From the NCBI RefSeq assembly GCF_036924515.1, contig NZ_JAZHRR010000001.1, positions 2,947,001 to 3,011,000 of the forward strand: DNA of 64,000 nt, in the 5' to 3' direction. Under the pieces are notes generated by a model, which did no database searches, was not told the origin of the DNA, and saw only the letters and a program-made list of their open reading frames with translations. The position numbers and the translations under genes were made by a program. This stretch comes from Bradyrhizobium sp. AZCC 1610. Lineage in GTDB: Bacteria > Pseudomonadota > Alphaproteobacteria > Rhizobiales > Xanthobacteraceae. Positions within the stretch are counted from its first letter, which is position 1, and each line of letters starts with the position of its first letter. This document shows, piece by piece, positions 26,021 through 32,398 of this stretch.

Positions 26021-26782
26021 GTGATCGCCAAGGATTTGCACAGCGGCGTCGAGCAGCTCGGCAACATGATCGCCGAAGCGGCGTGTATCGTCCCCTTTAC
26101 CGGAGCCGGCATTTCGACCGAATGCGGCATTCCGGATTTCCGCTCGCCCGGCGGTCTGTGGACTCGTAACCGCCCGATTGCGTTCGACGAATTCGTTTCC
26201 AGCGCCGACGCGCGGGCCGAGGCCTGGCGGCGGCGCTTTGCGATGGAAGAGACCTTTGCTGCGGCCAGGCCCGGCCGCGGGCATCGCGCGCTGGCCTCGC
26301 TCTACAAGGCCGGCAAGACCCCGGCGATCATCACCCAGAACATCGACAATCTGCATCAGGCGTCGGGCTTCAAGGCGGACGACGTGATCGAACTGCATGG
26401 CAACATCACCTATGCCCGCTGCATCGGCTGCGGACATGCCTATGATCTTCCTTGGGTAAAAGCGCGTTTCGAAGAGACCGGTGATGCCCCCGACTGCACC
26501 ATCTGCGAGTATCCGGTGAAGACGGCAACGATCTCATTCGGACAGGCGATGCCGGAAGACGCGATGTGCCGCGCCACTGAATTGGCCCAGCAATGCGATC
26601 TGTTCCTGGCGATCGGATCCTCGCTGGTGGTATGGCCGGCCGCAGGTTTTCCGCTGATGGCCAGGAACTGCGGCGCGAAGCTCGTGATTATCAACAACGA
26701 GCCGACAGAACAGGACGATATCGCCGATCTGGTGATCCGTTTCGACATCGGGGAAACGCTCGGACCGTTCGTAGGCAATTGA
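26021..26782 (+). CDS. NAD-dependent protein deacylase (sirtuin)
   Basis: 253 residues, usual for bacterial CobB. NAD-binding motifs: TGAGISTECGIPDFRSPGG, ITQNIDNLHQ and the catalytic His in ELHGN. The zinc site is CIGC...CTIC, and IGSSLVVWPAAGFP completes the fold. It removes acyl groups from lysines using NAD. The GTG start at 26021 has only a weak upstream site, so a slightly later start is possible. Confidence 0.93.
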   Translation: MIAKDLHSGVEQLGNMIAEAACIVPFTGAGISTECGIPDFRSPGGLWTRNRPIAFDEFVSSADARAEAWRRRFAMEETFAAARPGRGHRALASLYKAGKTPAIITQNIDNLHQASGFKADDVIELHGNITYARCIGCGHAYDLPWVKARFEETGDAPDCTICEYPVKTATISFGQAMPEDAMCRATELAQQCDLFLAIGSSLVVWPAAGFPLMARNCGAKLVIINNEPTEQDDIADLVIRFDIGETLGPFVGN

Positions 26783-26982
26783 TCTCCAACTGATTCGCGG
26801 CTGTGCAAGCCTGTTCATAGCCCCCGCAATTTTGTTTTTTTTAGCTATGCGCAGCAGTCGAGAGTGTTATCTTTTGATTCGAGAGATTCGCGCTGCGTTA
26901 TCATGATGGTCATGGTAGGGCGCGTGTTCCGGTCCGCTGCGGCGAAAGTGGACCGCTTTTTTGAAGTGTGAGGTCCGGGGTC

Positions 26983-27648
26983 ATGGGGTCGGACGAATTT
27001 GGGTCCAAGAAGCTCGGGGGGCCGCCGTCAGGCGGGACAGGGCAGAACAGATTTGGACCGGGTGAATACGCAACGGGCGCGCAGCGCGACCCGGCAGTGG
27101 ATGCACTGTCGGGTCTCGGCGATGCCGCGGCCAACCTTGTCGAAATATCCGGCGTCATCAAATGGTTCGACGCCTCGAAGGGGTACGGTTTCATCGTTCC
27201 CGACAATGGTTCGCCCGACGTGCTGCTGCACGTCACCGTGCTCAGGCGCGACGGCTATCAGACCGCCTATGAAGGCGCGCGGCTGGTGGTCGAATGCGTG
27301 CAGCGCGCCAAGGGCTATCAGGCGTTCCGAATCGTTTCAATGGATGAGTCCACCGCGATCCATCCGGCGCAAATGCTTCCGCCCCGGACCCATGTCAGCG
27401 TCACGCCGACCAGCGGTCTGGAGCGGGCCCAGGTCAAATGGTTCAACCGGCTGCGCGGTTTCGGTTTCCTGACCTGCGGCGAGGGCACGCCGGACATTTT
27501 TGTCCATATGGAAACGCTGCGCCGTTTCGGCATGACCGAACTGCGTCCGGGCCAGTATGTGCTGGTGCGCTTCGGGCCCGGGTCCAAGGGCATGATGGCG
27601 GCCGAGATCCATCCCGAGACCGGCCCGTCGGCGCTGTCCTCGCATTGA
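26983..27648 (+). CDS. Double cold-shock-domain protein
   Basis: About 221 residues with two CSDs: VIKWFDASKGYGFIVPDNGSPDVLLHVTVL (RNP1 and RNP2) and VKWFNRLRGFGFLTCGEGTPDIFVHMETL. The first 50 residues are a Gly/Pro-rich flexible tail. Two-domain CspA-like RNA chaperones of this form are common in rhizobia. The frame opens at GTG 26968; ATG 26983 is used. The DUF192 gene follows 106 bases downstream. Confidence 0.9.
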   Translation: MGSDEFGSKKLGGPPSGGTGQNRFGPGEYATGAQRDPAVDALSGLGDAAANLVEISGVIKWFDASKGYGFIVPDNGSPDVLLHVTVLRRDGYQTAYEGARLVVECVQRAKGYQAFRIVSMDESTAIHPAQMLPPRTHVSVTPTSGLERAQVKWFNRLRGFGFLTCGEGTPDIFVHMETLRRFGMTELRPGQYVLVRFGPGSKGMMAAEIHPETGPSALSSH

Positions 27649-27754
27649 TCCCGTTGACGGAAATTTGAGCCGGCCGCCGCGCACCTGCGCGGCGGCCTCT
27701 GGCATTTGCCGCAATCATCGGGTTAGGGTTCCCGGCAATTCCCAGATATCCGGC

Positions 27755-28264
27755 ATGAGTGCTTTGATGAATTTCGCTTTGATGGTTGCGCGGCTTCGCA
27801 TCGGTGGCCGCCTGGTGACGTCGCTGGCCGCGGCATCCGCCGTGCTCTTCATCCTCTGCGCCAGTCCCGCCGCGAGGGCCGCGAGCGTTCAGCCGCTCGA
27901 GATCGTCACCAAATCGGGCGTACAGGTGTTTTCGGTCGAGATGGCGACCACGGAAGAGGAGAAGACCAACGGGCTGATGTACCGGAAGGAGCTGCCTGAC
28001 GGAAAAGGCATGCTGTTCGATTTCTCGCCGGAGCAGCAGATCTCGATGTGGATGAAGAACACCTACATCTCGCTCGACATGATCTTCATCCGCGCCGACG
28101 GCCGCATCCTGCGCATTGCCGAAAATACCGAGCCGTTCTCCACCAAGATCATCTCCTCGGGGGGATTAGCCAAAGGCGTGCTGGAGGTGATCGCGGGCAC
28201 GGCGCAAAAGTATGGAATTCAGCCCGGCGACCGGGTGGCGCACCCGCTCTTTAATAAGCGCTGA
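27755..28264 (+). CDS. DUF192 family exported protein
   Basis: 169 residues: basic N-terminus and membrane/signal helix (TSLAAASAVLFILCASPAARA), then a DUF192 domain with VEMATTEEEKTNGLMYRKEL, MWMKNTYISLDMIFI and GVLEVIAGTAQKYGI. Family members are small exported proteins of unknown function. ATG 27755 is chosen to give the compact signal. It is the last host gene before tRNA-Pro. Confidence 0.88.
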   Translation: MSALMNFALMVARLRIGGRLVTSLAAASAVLFILCASPAARAASVQPLEIVTKSGVQVFSVEMATTEEEKTNGLMYRKELPDGKGMLFDFSPEQQISMWMKNTYISLDMIFIRADGRILRIAENTEPFSTKIISSGGLAKGVLEVIAGTAQKYGIQPGDRVAHPLFNKR

Positions 28265-28328
28265 GCCCTTTCAGATCGCCTTGCTGGCAGCGGTCTAAGC
28301 GTGTATCGACGCATTTCCCAATACAGAT

Positions 28329-28405
28329 CGGGGTATAGCGCAGCCTGGTAGCGCGGCAGTTTTGGGTACTGCAGGTCGTTGGTTCGAATCCAGCTGCCCC
28401 GACCA
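28329..28405 (+). tRNA. tRNA-Pro (anticodon TGG)
   Basis: Acceptor CGGGGTA/TGCCCCG, anticodon stem GCAGT/ACTGC with loop TTTGGGT (TGG), T-arm GGTTCGAATCC, encoded ACCA end at 28402-28405. Phage genes begin immediately downstream, so its 3' half is the likely integration site. Confidence 0.96.
28380..28405 (+). other. Probable prophage attachment site (attL/attR core)
   Basis: The 3' part of tRNA-Pro, the usual crossover region for tyrosine integrases. Gene style changes sharply here, from spaced host genes to packed minus-strand phage genes. The second copy must lie beyond the window; its exact length cannot be seen. Confidence 0.5.
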
Positions 28406-28533
28406 AATACTTCAACAAATCCAATCACTTAACTAATCGGACGAAAGCGGTCCTTTTACCTTTTTTTCTCCCGGGTGGCCCTGGGGTGGCTTTTTACGGG
28501 AGGTCACTGCGGAGGTCCAGCCTTTGGAAATGA

Positions 28534-28562
28534 GAAAGGCCGAGCATTTGGCCCGGCCTTCG
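28534..28562 (-). terminator. Hairpin at the phage end
   Basis: AAGGCCG...CGGCCTT hairpin with a short T-rich tail on the minus strand, just beyond the AlpA-like gene. It would end the leftmost phage operon before the att site. The 130 bases between tRNA-Pro and it hold no gene that I can see. Confidence 0.55.
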
Positions 28563-28564
28563 TG

Positions 28565-28783
28565 TCACGCTGCCTTGTCGGTCAGCTTCTTTTGCCACTC
28601 GATCACCTCGTCCAGGAAGAACCCGACTCGCATCGGGCTCAGCTCGTGGGATTGAGGAAACCGCTTCTCTTTCACCATGCGGTGCAGCGTGGACCGGCTT
28701 ACCGGCACACGCTTCAGAACCTCCGAGATCGAGATCATCTGTCTGATGCCGTTGTCGGGGTTGTCGTTCATCGCGGTCGTCAT
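28565..28783 (-). CDS. AlpA/excisionase-like helix-turn-helix protein
   Basis: 72 residues. A single winged HTH of the AlpA/MerR-like type: MISISEVLKRVPVSRSTLHR and VKEKRFPQSHELSPMRVGFF, then the typical end DEVIEWQKKLT. Such proteins direct excision or activate an integrase gene. It is the gene nearest the attachment site. The ATG overlaps the stop of the gene upstream (ATGA). Confidence 0.85.
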   Translation of the reverse strand: MTTAMNDNPDNGIRQMISISEVLKRVPVSRSTLHRMVKEKRFPQSHELSPMRVGFFLDEVIEWQKKLTDKAA

Positions 28784-28953
28784 TGTTCCTTCCTCTTTTC
28801 TGCATGTGCGCCTGTCGGCGGTCGCCCGTAGGACCACTCGGTCCTAATCCTCCCGAACATCGCAGACCGGTAGCGATATCGATCGCTGTGGATATCCATC
28901 TCGACCTCCCAAGGATCGCCGTAGACGGAAACGCTGATCCAGTGCTGGTTCAT
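28780..28953 (-). CDS. Small phage hypothetical protein
   Basis: 57 residues ([20 protein letters not shown]...), rich in Arg and Tyr. It is coupled by ATGA overlaps to both neighbours, which supports translation. Not recognised. Confidence 0.6.
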   Translation of the reverse strand: MNQHWISVSVYGDPWEVEMDIHSDRYRYRSAMFGRIRTEWSYGRPPTGAHAEKRKEQ

Positions 28954-29279
28954 TTGCCGTTCTTCCCGAATACCGTGTGGATTGTTGGTTCGCCCTTCCG
29001 CTCTTCGGCGGCGCGGAACACCTTGATCCCACCCTTCTGCCTGTAGCTCTTGCCGTTGGTCTGGAATGTCTGGACCGATCGAGCCCGGTTCAGCCTCGCG
29101 ACCATCACCCTGAAGCCCGCCAGCTCCGCTTCCGCGGCATCCCGGAAGATCTTCGGTTTGCCATCCCGGTCATTGACCCACATCGGAGCTTCACCAGGTG
29201 TTGCGAAGGTGGCCATGAAACAGCCAGGCATTTCCTTATGCTCGACCGCCGTCGAGTAGTAAGCCTGCGCAACCTTCAT
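28950..29279 (-). CDS. Phage hypothetical protein
   Basis: 109 residues, soluble, mixed alpha/beta by eye ([20 protein letters not shown]..., [20 protein letters not shown]). It overlaps by 4 bases the stop of the ThyA-like fragment and the start of the next gene. Not recognised. Confidence 0.65.
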   Translation of the reverse strand: MKVAQAYYSTAVEHKEMPGCFMATFATPGEAPMWVNDRDGKPKIFRDAAEAELAGFRVMVARLNRARSVQTFQTNGKSYRQKGGIKVFRAAEERKGEPTIHTVFGKNGK

Positions 29280-29401
29280 ACGGAAACCTCTGCCTTGATG
29301 TGCGGGTGTGGGTCGTAGCCGTCCAGCGCGAAGTCCTCGATCCGGAAATCGAAGATGCTCTTCACTAGACCGGACCGAGATTGCCGTTCTTCGATCTTCA
29401 T
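29276..29401 (-). pseudogene. C-terminal fragment of thymidylate synthase (ThyA)
   Basis: 41-codon frame whose last 27 residues match the end of Thy[21 protein letters not shown] then IKAEVSV (E. coli ThyA ends with a closely similar segment, from memory). The catalytic Cys and folate sites are absent, and no remaining thyA sequence lies upstream. GGAGG stands before its ATG, so the fragment may be translated, perhaps only to couple the next gene. I interpret it as the remnant of a phage thyA lost by deletion. Confidence 0.7.
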
Positions 29402-29418
29402 CACTCGGCCTCCCGCAC

Positions 29419-29883
29419 TCAGGGCACCTTGCTCAGGAGGAAATCGATCTGCGCCTTCTGCTGTCGGATGATCTCCCGCTGCGCCCGGTTCTCCATCAGC
29501 TGGTCATTGTTGTGCTCGATCAGCTCGGCGATGCGTGCGCCGAAATCTGGAACCAGCGCTCGAAATTCCTCCAGCTTGTGGATGATCTCCGGCATCGCGC
29601 GGATGAACCCGACAATGGCCTTGGCTCGATCAGCGGCATCCGGGGAGTTGCCGGTGAAGGCGATCACCTTATCGTCCTCGTCGACGATAAAGTTCATCAC
29701 CGTCTCGGCCGGCAGCAGGTCGAAGGTTGCTCGGGTCTTCGCCAAGGTGTTGGCGTAATCCCTTAGATGCTCTCTGTCGTTTTGCTCGCCAGTGCCAGCC
29801 CAAATGGGATCGCGAAACAACGGCAGGAATTGCTTCGCCTGCGCGATCCATTCACCAAGCTCGTCTCTCAGTACTTCAGTCAC
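29419..29883 (-). CDS. Phage hypothetical protein, helical
   Basis: 154 residues, acidic and largely helical; the C-terminal third ([20 protein letters not shown]...) looks like a coiled coil. Located upstream of the ThyA fragment. A strong terminator precedes it on the coding strand, so it needs its own promoter. Not recognised. Confidence 0.65.
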   Translation of the reverse strand: MTEVLRDELGEWIAQAKQFLPLFRDPIWAGTGEQNDREHLRDYANTLAKTRATFDLLPAETVMNFIVDEDDKVIAFTGNSPDAADRAKAIVGFIRAMPEIIHKLEEFRALVPDFGARIAELIEHNNDQLMENRAQREIIRQQKAQIDFLLSKVP

Positions 29884-29910
29884 ATTACCCTCCAGAAAAT
29901 TGACAAACGG

Positions 29911-29947
29911 AAAAAGAAACGGACGCCCCGGAGGGCGCCCGTCTTTG
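29911..29947 (-). terminator. Terminator after the solute-binding-like gene
   Basis: GACGGGCGCCC-TCCG-GGGCGTCCGTTTC with a following TTTTT on the minus strand, 10 bases past the stop at 29957. It isolates the solute-binding-like gene as a single-gene unit. Confidence 0.85.
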
Positions 29948-29956
29948 CGTCAGCGG

Positions 29957-30841
29957 TTATTGCGGCTGAGCGAGCTTCTGGATCTGCGGCTTGGCGGCAG
30001 CGAACGAGCGGAGCAGCTTGTCGTAGTCGCCTTCGTGAGCGTTGATCCATTCGGTGTTGGCGACGAAGATCGCGTCGACCTGGATGGTGCCGATGGCCTT
30101 GGTGCCGTAGACCGCGCCGGTCGGCTGGATCTTCGGGTAGGTGCCGGCCGGGATCTCACCATAGGTGTAGACGGGCTGGCCGCGGCCATCCTTGGCAGTC
30201 TTGGTCATGTCGCGGTCGTCGGTGCCGACGAGCACAACGTTGTCACCCTGCTGCTGAGCATCGTTCTTCATGAAGGACGAGTTCAGGGCGGTGATCACCA
30301 GCGCGCACTGCACCTGCGTGCCTTCGGCGACCGCCGAGAGAGCGCGGACGCCAGAGCGGGCATCAGTGTTCACGACCGAGTAGCGGGCCTTGTCGGCGAG
30401 AACGAACGCATCCCAGGTGGTGCGGGCGCCGGAGCCATCCGGACCGACAGCAACGGTGTGCGTCTTGTTCAGCGAGACCATGCGGCCGAGATCGAGCTTC
30501 CGGTTGCAGAGCATGTGGGCCTGCTCCTGGTACAGGATGCCCGCGCGCTCGATGCCGGAGATCGCCTTGGCGTTCTTGCTGGAGAAGACCAGCATCGCGT
30601 CGGACTGTACGAACGCGCCGTCGCACTGTCCGTTGGACAGCTTGTCGAGGTTGTCGAGCGAACCCTTGGTCTCGATCACTTCGACCGTGACGCTGGACGA
30701 CGAGGCCTTCAGCATGTGGCCGGCCTTGAAGTAGTTCAGCGCGCTGTTGCCTGTGCAGAGGCGGAATTTCTCCGCTGCCTGGGCGTTAGTCACCGTGGCG
30801 AGGCCGAGGATGGCCGCCGCGATCAGCAAAAGCTTCTTCAT
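29957..30841 (-). CDS. Periplasmic solute-binding-like protein (TAXI/TRAP-type) encoded in the prophage
   Basis: 294 residues with a clear Sec signal (KKLLLIAAAILGLATVTNAQAAE). The mature part resembles TAXI-type receptors: RLCTGNSALNYFKAGHMLKA, KLSNGQCDGAFVQSDAML, and VNTDARSGVRALSAVAEGTQ. No membrane transport subunits are adjacent. AGGAG lies six bases before ATG 30841. It is a free-standing unit: the operator-like palindrome at 30877 precedes it and a terminator follows. A role in the lysogen's periplasm (nutrient scavenging or superinfection effects) is speculative. Confidence 0.7.
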   Translation of the reverse strand: MKKLLLIAAAILGLATVTNAQAAEKFRLCTGNSALNYFKAGHMLKASSSSVTVEVIETKGSLDNLDKLSNGQCDGAFVQSDAMLVFSSKNAKAISGIERAGILYQEQAHMLCNRKLDLGRMVSLNKTHTVAVGPDGSGARTTWDAFVLADKARYSVVNTDARSGVRALSAVAEGTQVQCALVITALNSSFMKNDAQQQGDNVVLVGTDDRDMTKTAKDGRGQPVYTYGEIPAGTYPKIQPTGAVYGTKAIGTIQVDAIFVANTEWINAHEGDYDKLLRSFAAAKPQIQKLAQPQ

Positions 30842-30858
30842 GTAGTTCTCCTTTAGGT

Positions 30859-30892
30859 GTTCCAAGATTGGAACGGTTTGAATTCAAACAAA
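30859..30892 (-). promoter_or_regulatory. Palindromic phage site (variant) upstream of the solute-binding-like gene
   Basis: TTTGAATTCAAA (30877-30888) is perfectly symmetric and belongs to the repeated phage motif. A second perfect dyad, GTTCCAAGATTGGAAC (30859-30874), lies just downstream in the 5' leader. Confidence 0.6.
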
Positions 30893-30902
30893 CGCTGGGG
30901 TA

Positions 30903-31016
30903 CTAGAAAAACCAGCGGCGGATCGGATACCGCTTGGTGATCTTGATGGTGACGGTGATCAGCTGGTACACGCCGATCGCTGGCAGAACGTTGTTCAGAA
31001 GAACGGCAACGATCAT
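30903..31016 (-). CDS. 37-residue membrane micro-protein
   Basis: MIVAVLLNNVLPAIGVYQLI leads a hydrophobic segment with a basic tail (KRYPIRRWFF). GAGG is eight bases before the ATG, within the end of the upstream gene. Small phage membrane protein of unknown role. Confidence 0.55.
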   Translation of the reverse strand: MIVAVLLNNVLPAIGVYQLITVTIKITKRYPIRRWFF

Positions 31017-31019
31017 GGC

Positions 31020-31409
31020 TTACGCCTCGATCAGGTTGGGCAGCCCGGTCTCAGGCCGGTAGACCTGGTCGGCGCCGCGGGCGAGGCGGGTGTAGTCTTC
31101 GCCAGCGAGAAGCTTGCGCTTGATCTCCTGGGTGAAGAAAGCCACGGCCACCACGAGATTTGCGATATCCGAGCCGTAGTCGCGGAAGCCGCTCCAGTCC
31201 GGCGGATAGATCTCCGGAGCAGAGGCGAAAGCGTCGGGCTCACCGTTCTGTCGGTCGAACAGCGCGTCGATCTGGGCGATGCCAGCGTGGAACAGCTGCC
31301 CCTCGGAGATGTCGGCCCGCTCGGTCATGCGGCCCCACATCTGGTTCTGCTTGGCCAACTCGGCCGAGACCAGCTCGTCGGTCAATCTCTCAGCTTCAAA
31401 CACGTCCAA
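31020..31409 (-). CDS. Phage hypothetical protein (TTG start)
   Basis: 129 residues. The only good ribosome site (AAGGAG, seven bases) points to TTG 31409; an in-frame ATG at 31454 lies inside the palindromic site. Mixed helix (AERLTDELVSAELAKQNQMW...), one hydrophobic stretch (IANLVVAVAFFTQEIK). Not recognised. Confidence 0.6.
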   Translation of the reverse strand: MDVFEAERLTDELVSAELAKQNQMWGRMTERADISEGQLFHAGIAQIDALFDRQNGEPDAFASAPEIYPPDWSGFRDYGSDIANLVVAVAFFTQEIKRKLLAGEDYTRLARGADQVYRPETGLPNLIEA

Positions 31410-31437
31410 TTGGGTTCTCCTTATTTGCAGTCGATGA

Positions 31438-31453
31438 TTTGCATTCAAGCGCA
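31438..31453 (-). promoter_or_regulatory. Palindromic phage site (half-degenerate)
   Basis: Minus strand TGCGCTTGAATGCAAA, with TTGACT nine bases further upstream. It precedes the 31020-30903 unit. Confidence 0.55.
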
Positions 31454-31471
31454 CGGAAAGTCAAGAAGTTG

Positions 31472-31873
31472 TCAGTACTTTTTTCCGCCCTTCTTCACCC
31501 GGTTCTCGGCCTTGTGGTCGGGGCGAACCTGATTGAAGGCTGACTTCTCACGCGCCGCGGCGCCGAGGTTGAGTGTCAGCGCTCCGCCCAGGTCTCCGAT
31601 GCGGATCAGCGCATCGGCAAGTTCCACCTCCAGGCCGAGCCGGTGGGGAAGCTTGTCGTCCATCAGATCCTTGCGATCGGCTTCCATCGCCTCGCACAGC
31701 TCGCTGACGGTCAGCATCAACTTGGTGGGGACGATCAGCTCCTTCTTGCGAAGGTCTTCTCCGGTGACCGGGTCGGTCCACCAGTGCTTGTTCATTTTGT
31801 GGCAGATTGCCACCAGCGCATTGACCGATCTTTCCAGTTCGATCAGGTCCGCCTCTGTGAAGTTGTCGTTCAT
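31472..31873 (-). CDS. MazG-like nucleotide pyrophosphohydrolase-type protein
   Basis: 133 residues. The helical core KLMLTVSELCEAMEADRKDL and GLEVELADALIRIGDLGGAL matches the all-alpha NTP pyrophosphatase fold, with acidic metal ligands (E..E, then ExxxD). Phage MazG-like enzymes trim dNTPs or (p)ppGpp pools. It lies in the nucleotide-metabolism block next to nrdJ and overlaps the upstream gene by ATGA. Confidence 0.7.
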   Translation of the reverse strand: MNDNFTEADLIELERSVNALVAICHKMNKHWWTDPVTGEDLRKKELIVPTKLMLTVSELCEAMEADRKDLMDDKLPHRLGLEVELADALIRIGDLGGALTLNLGAAAREKSAFNQVRPDHKAENRVKKGGKKY

Positions 31874-32199
31874 GCTACCTCCTTAAATCGGAACTCGTCT
31901 GCCAAGTCTTCGAGCATCCGGGTCACGTCCTTCTGGGTGCGACCGGCCTGGTCATTCCAGTCGAATGGATACTTGCCGACCTGGGTCTTGATCAGTGGGG
32001 CGAAGCGCGCATACGCGCCTCGGTCTTCAATGCCAGCCGCTCGGCGGATCACCCCTTCGAGATCGAAGGAGCGTGCCTCCTGGCTGAATACGGGGACCGG
32101 CTTACCCTGCCGATCCCGGGCGCAGGTCTTCTGCGTCCATCGGCCGGGCTTGGAAAACATCAACAGGCACCGTTCCACAATTTCGAGTTCGGTGAACAT
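31870..32199 (-). CDS. DUF6197-like protein
   Basis: 109 residues. The pattern W-T-Q-(x)-ARD-x-G (PGRWTQKTCARDRQGKPVPV) followed by VIRRAAG fits the small DUF6197 family as I remember it. Function unknown. Start taken at ATG 32199, which lies inside the preceding gene; the longer frame (32241) is unsupported. Confidence 0.55.
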   Translation of the reverse strand: MFTELEIVERCLLMFSKPGRWTQKTCARDRQGKPVPVFSQEARSFDLEGVIRRAAGIEDRGAYARFAPLIKTQVGKYPFDWNDQAGRTQKDVTRMLEDLADEFRFKEVA

Positions 32200-32398
32200 T
32201 GCGCTTGCTGAACTCCCATTCGAATGCAGCGATCCGGTCAATGTCCCGGCGCCCGAGCCTCATGAGGTCGAACGCCAGGTTGTGCATGGCGACCCTGGAC
32301 GGCAACTGGAGGAAGTTCGGAGGCGTGTAGACCGCCTCGTTGTTCTCCCGGTTGATGATCCAGAGCCGCTTGTGCCGCTTGGCCACAAACAGATGCAT
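32102..32398 (-). CDS. Phage hypothetical protein overlapping its neighbour
   Basis: 98 residues ([19 protein letters not shown]...), basic. The ATG at 32398 overlaps the nrdJ stop (TGATG), so it is coupled to nrdJ. Its last 98 bases overlap the DUF6197-like frame, which is unusually long for this phage. Either both are real, or the tail of this gene is the product of a frameshift. Confidence 0.5.
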   Translation of the reverse strand: MHLFVAKRHKRLWIINRENNEAVYTPPNFLQLPSRVAMHNLAFDLMRLGRRDIDRIAAFEWEFSKRNVHRTRNCGTVPVDVFQARPMDAEDLRPGSAG

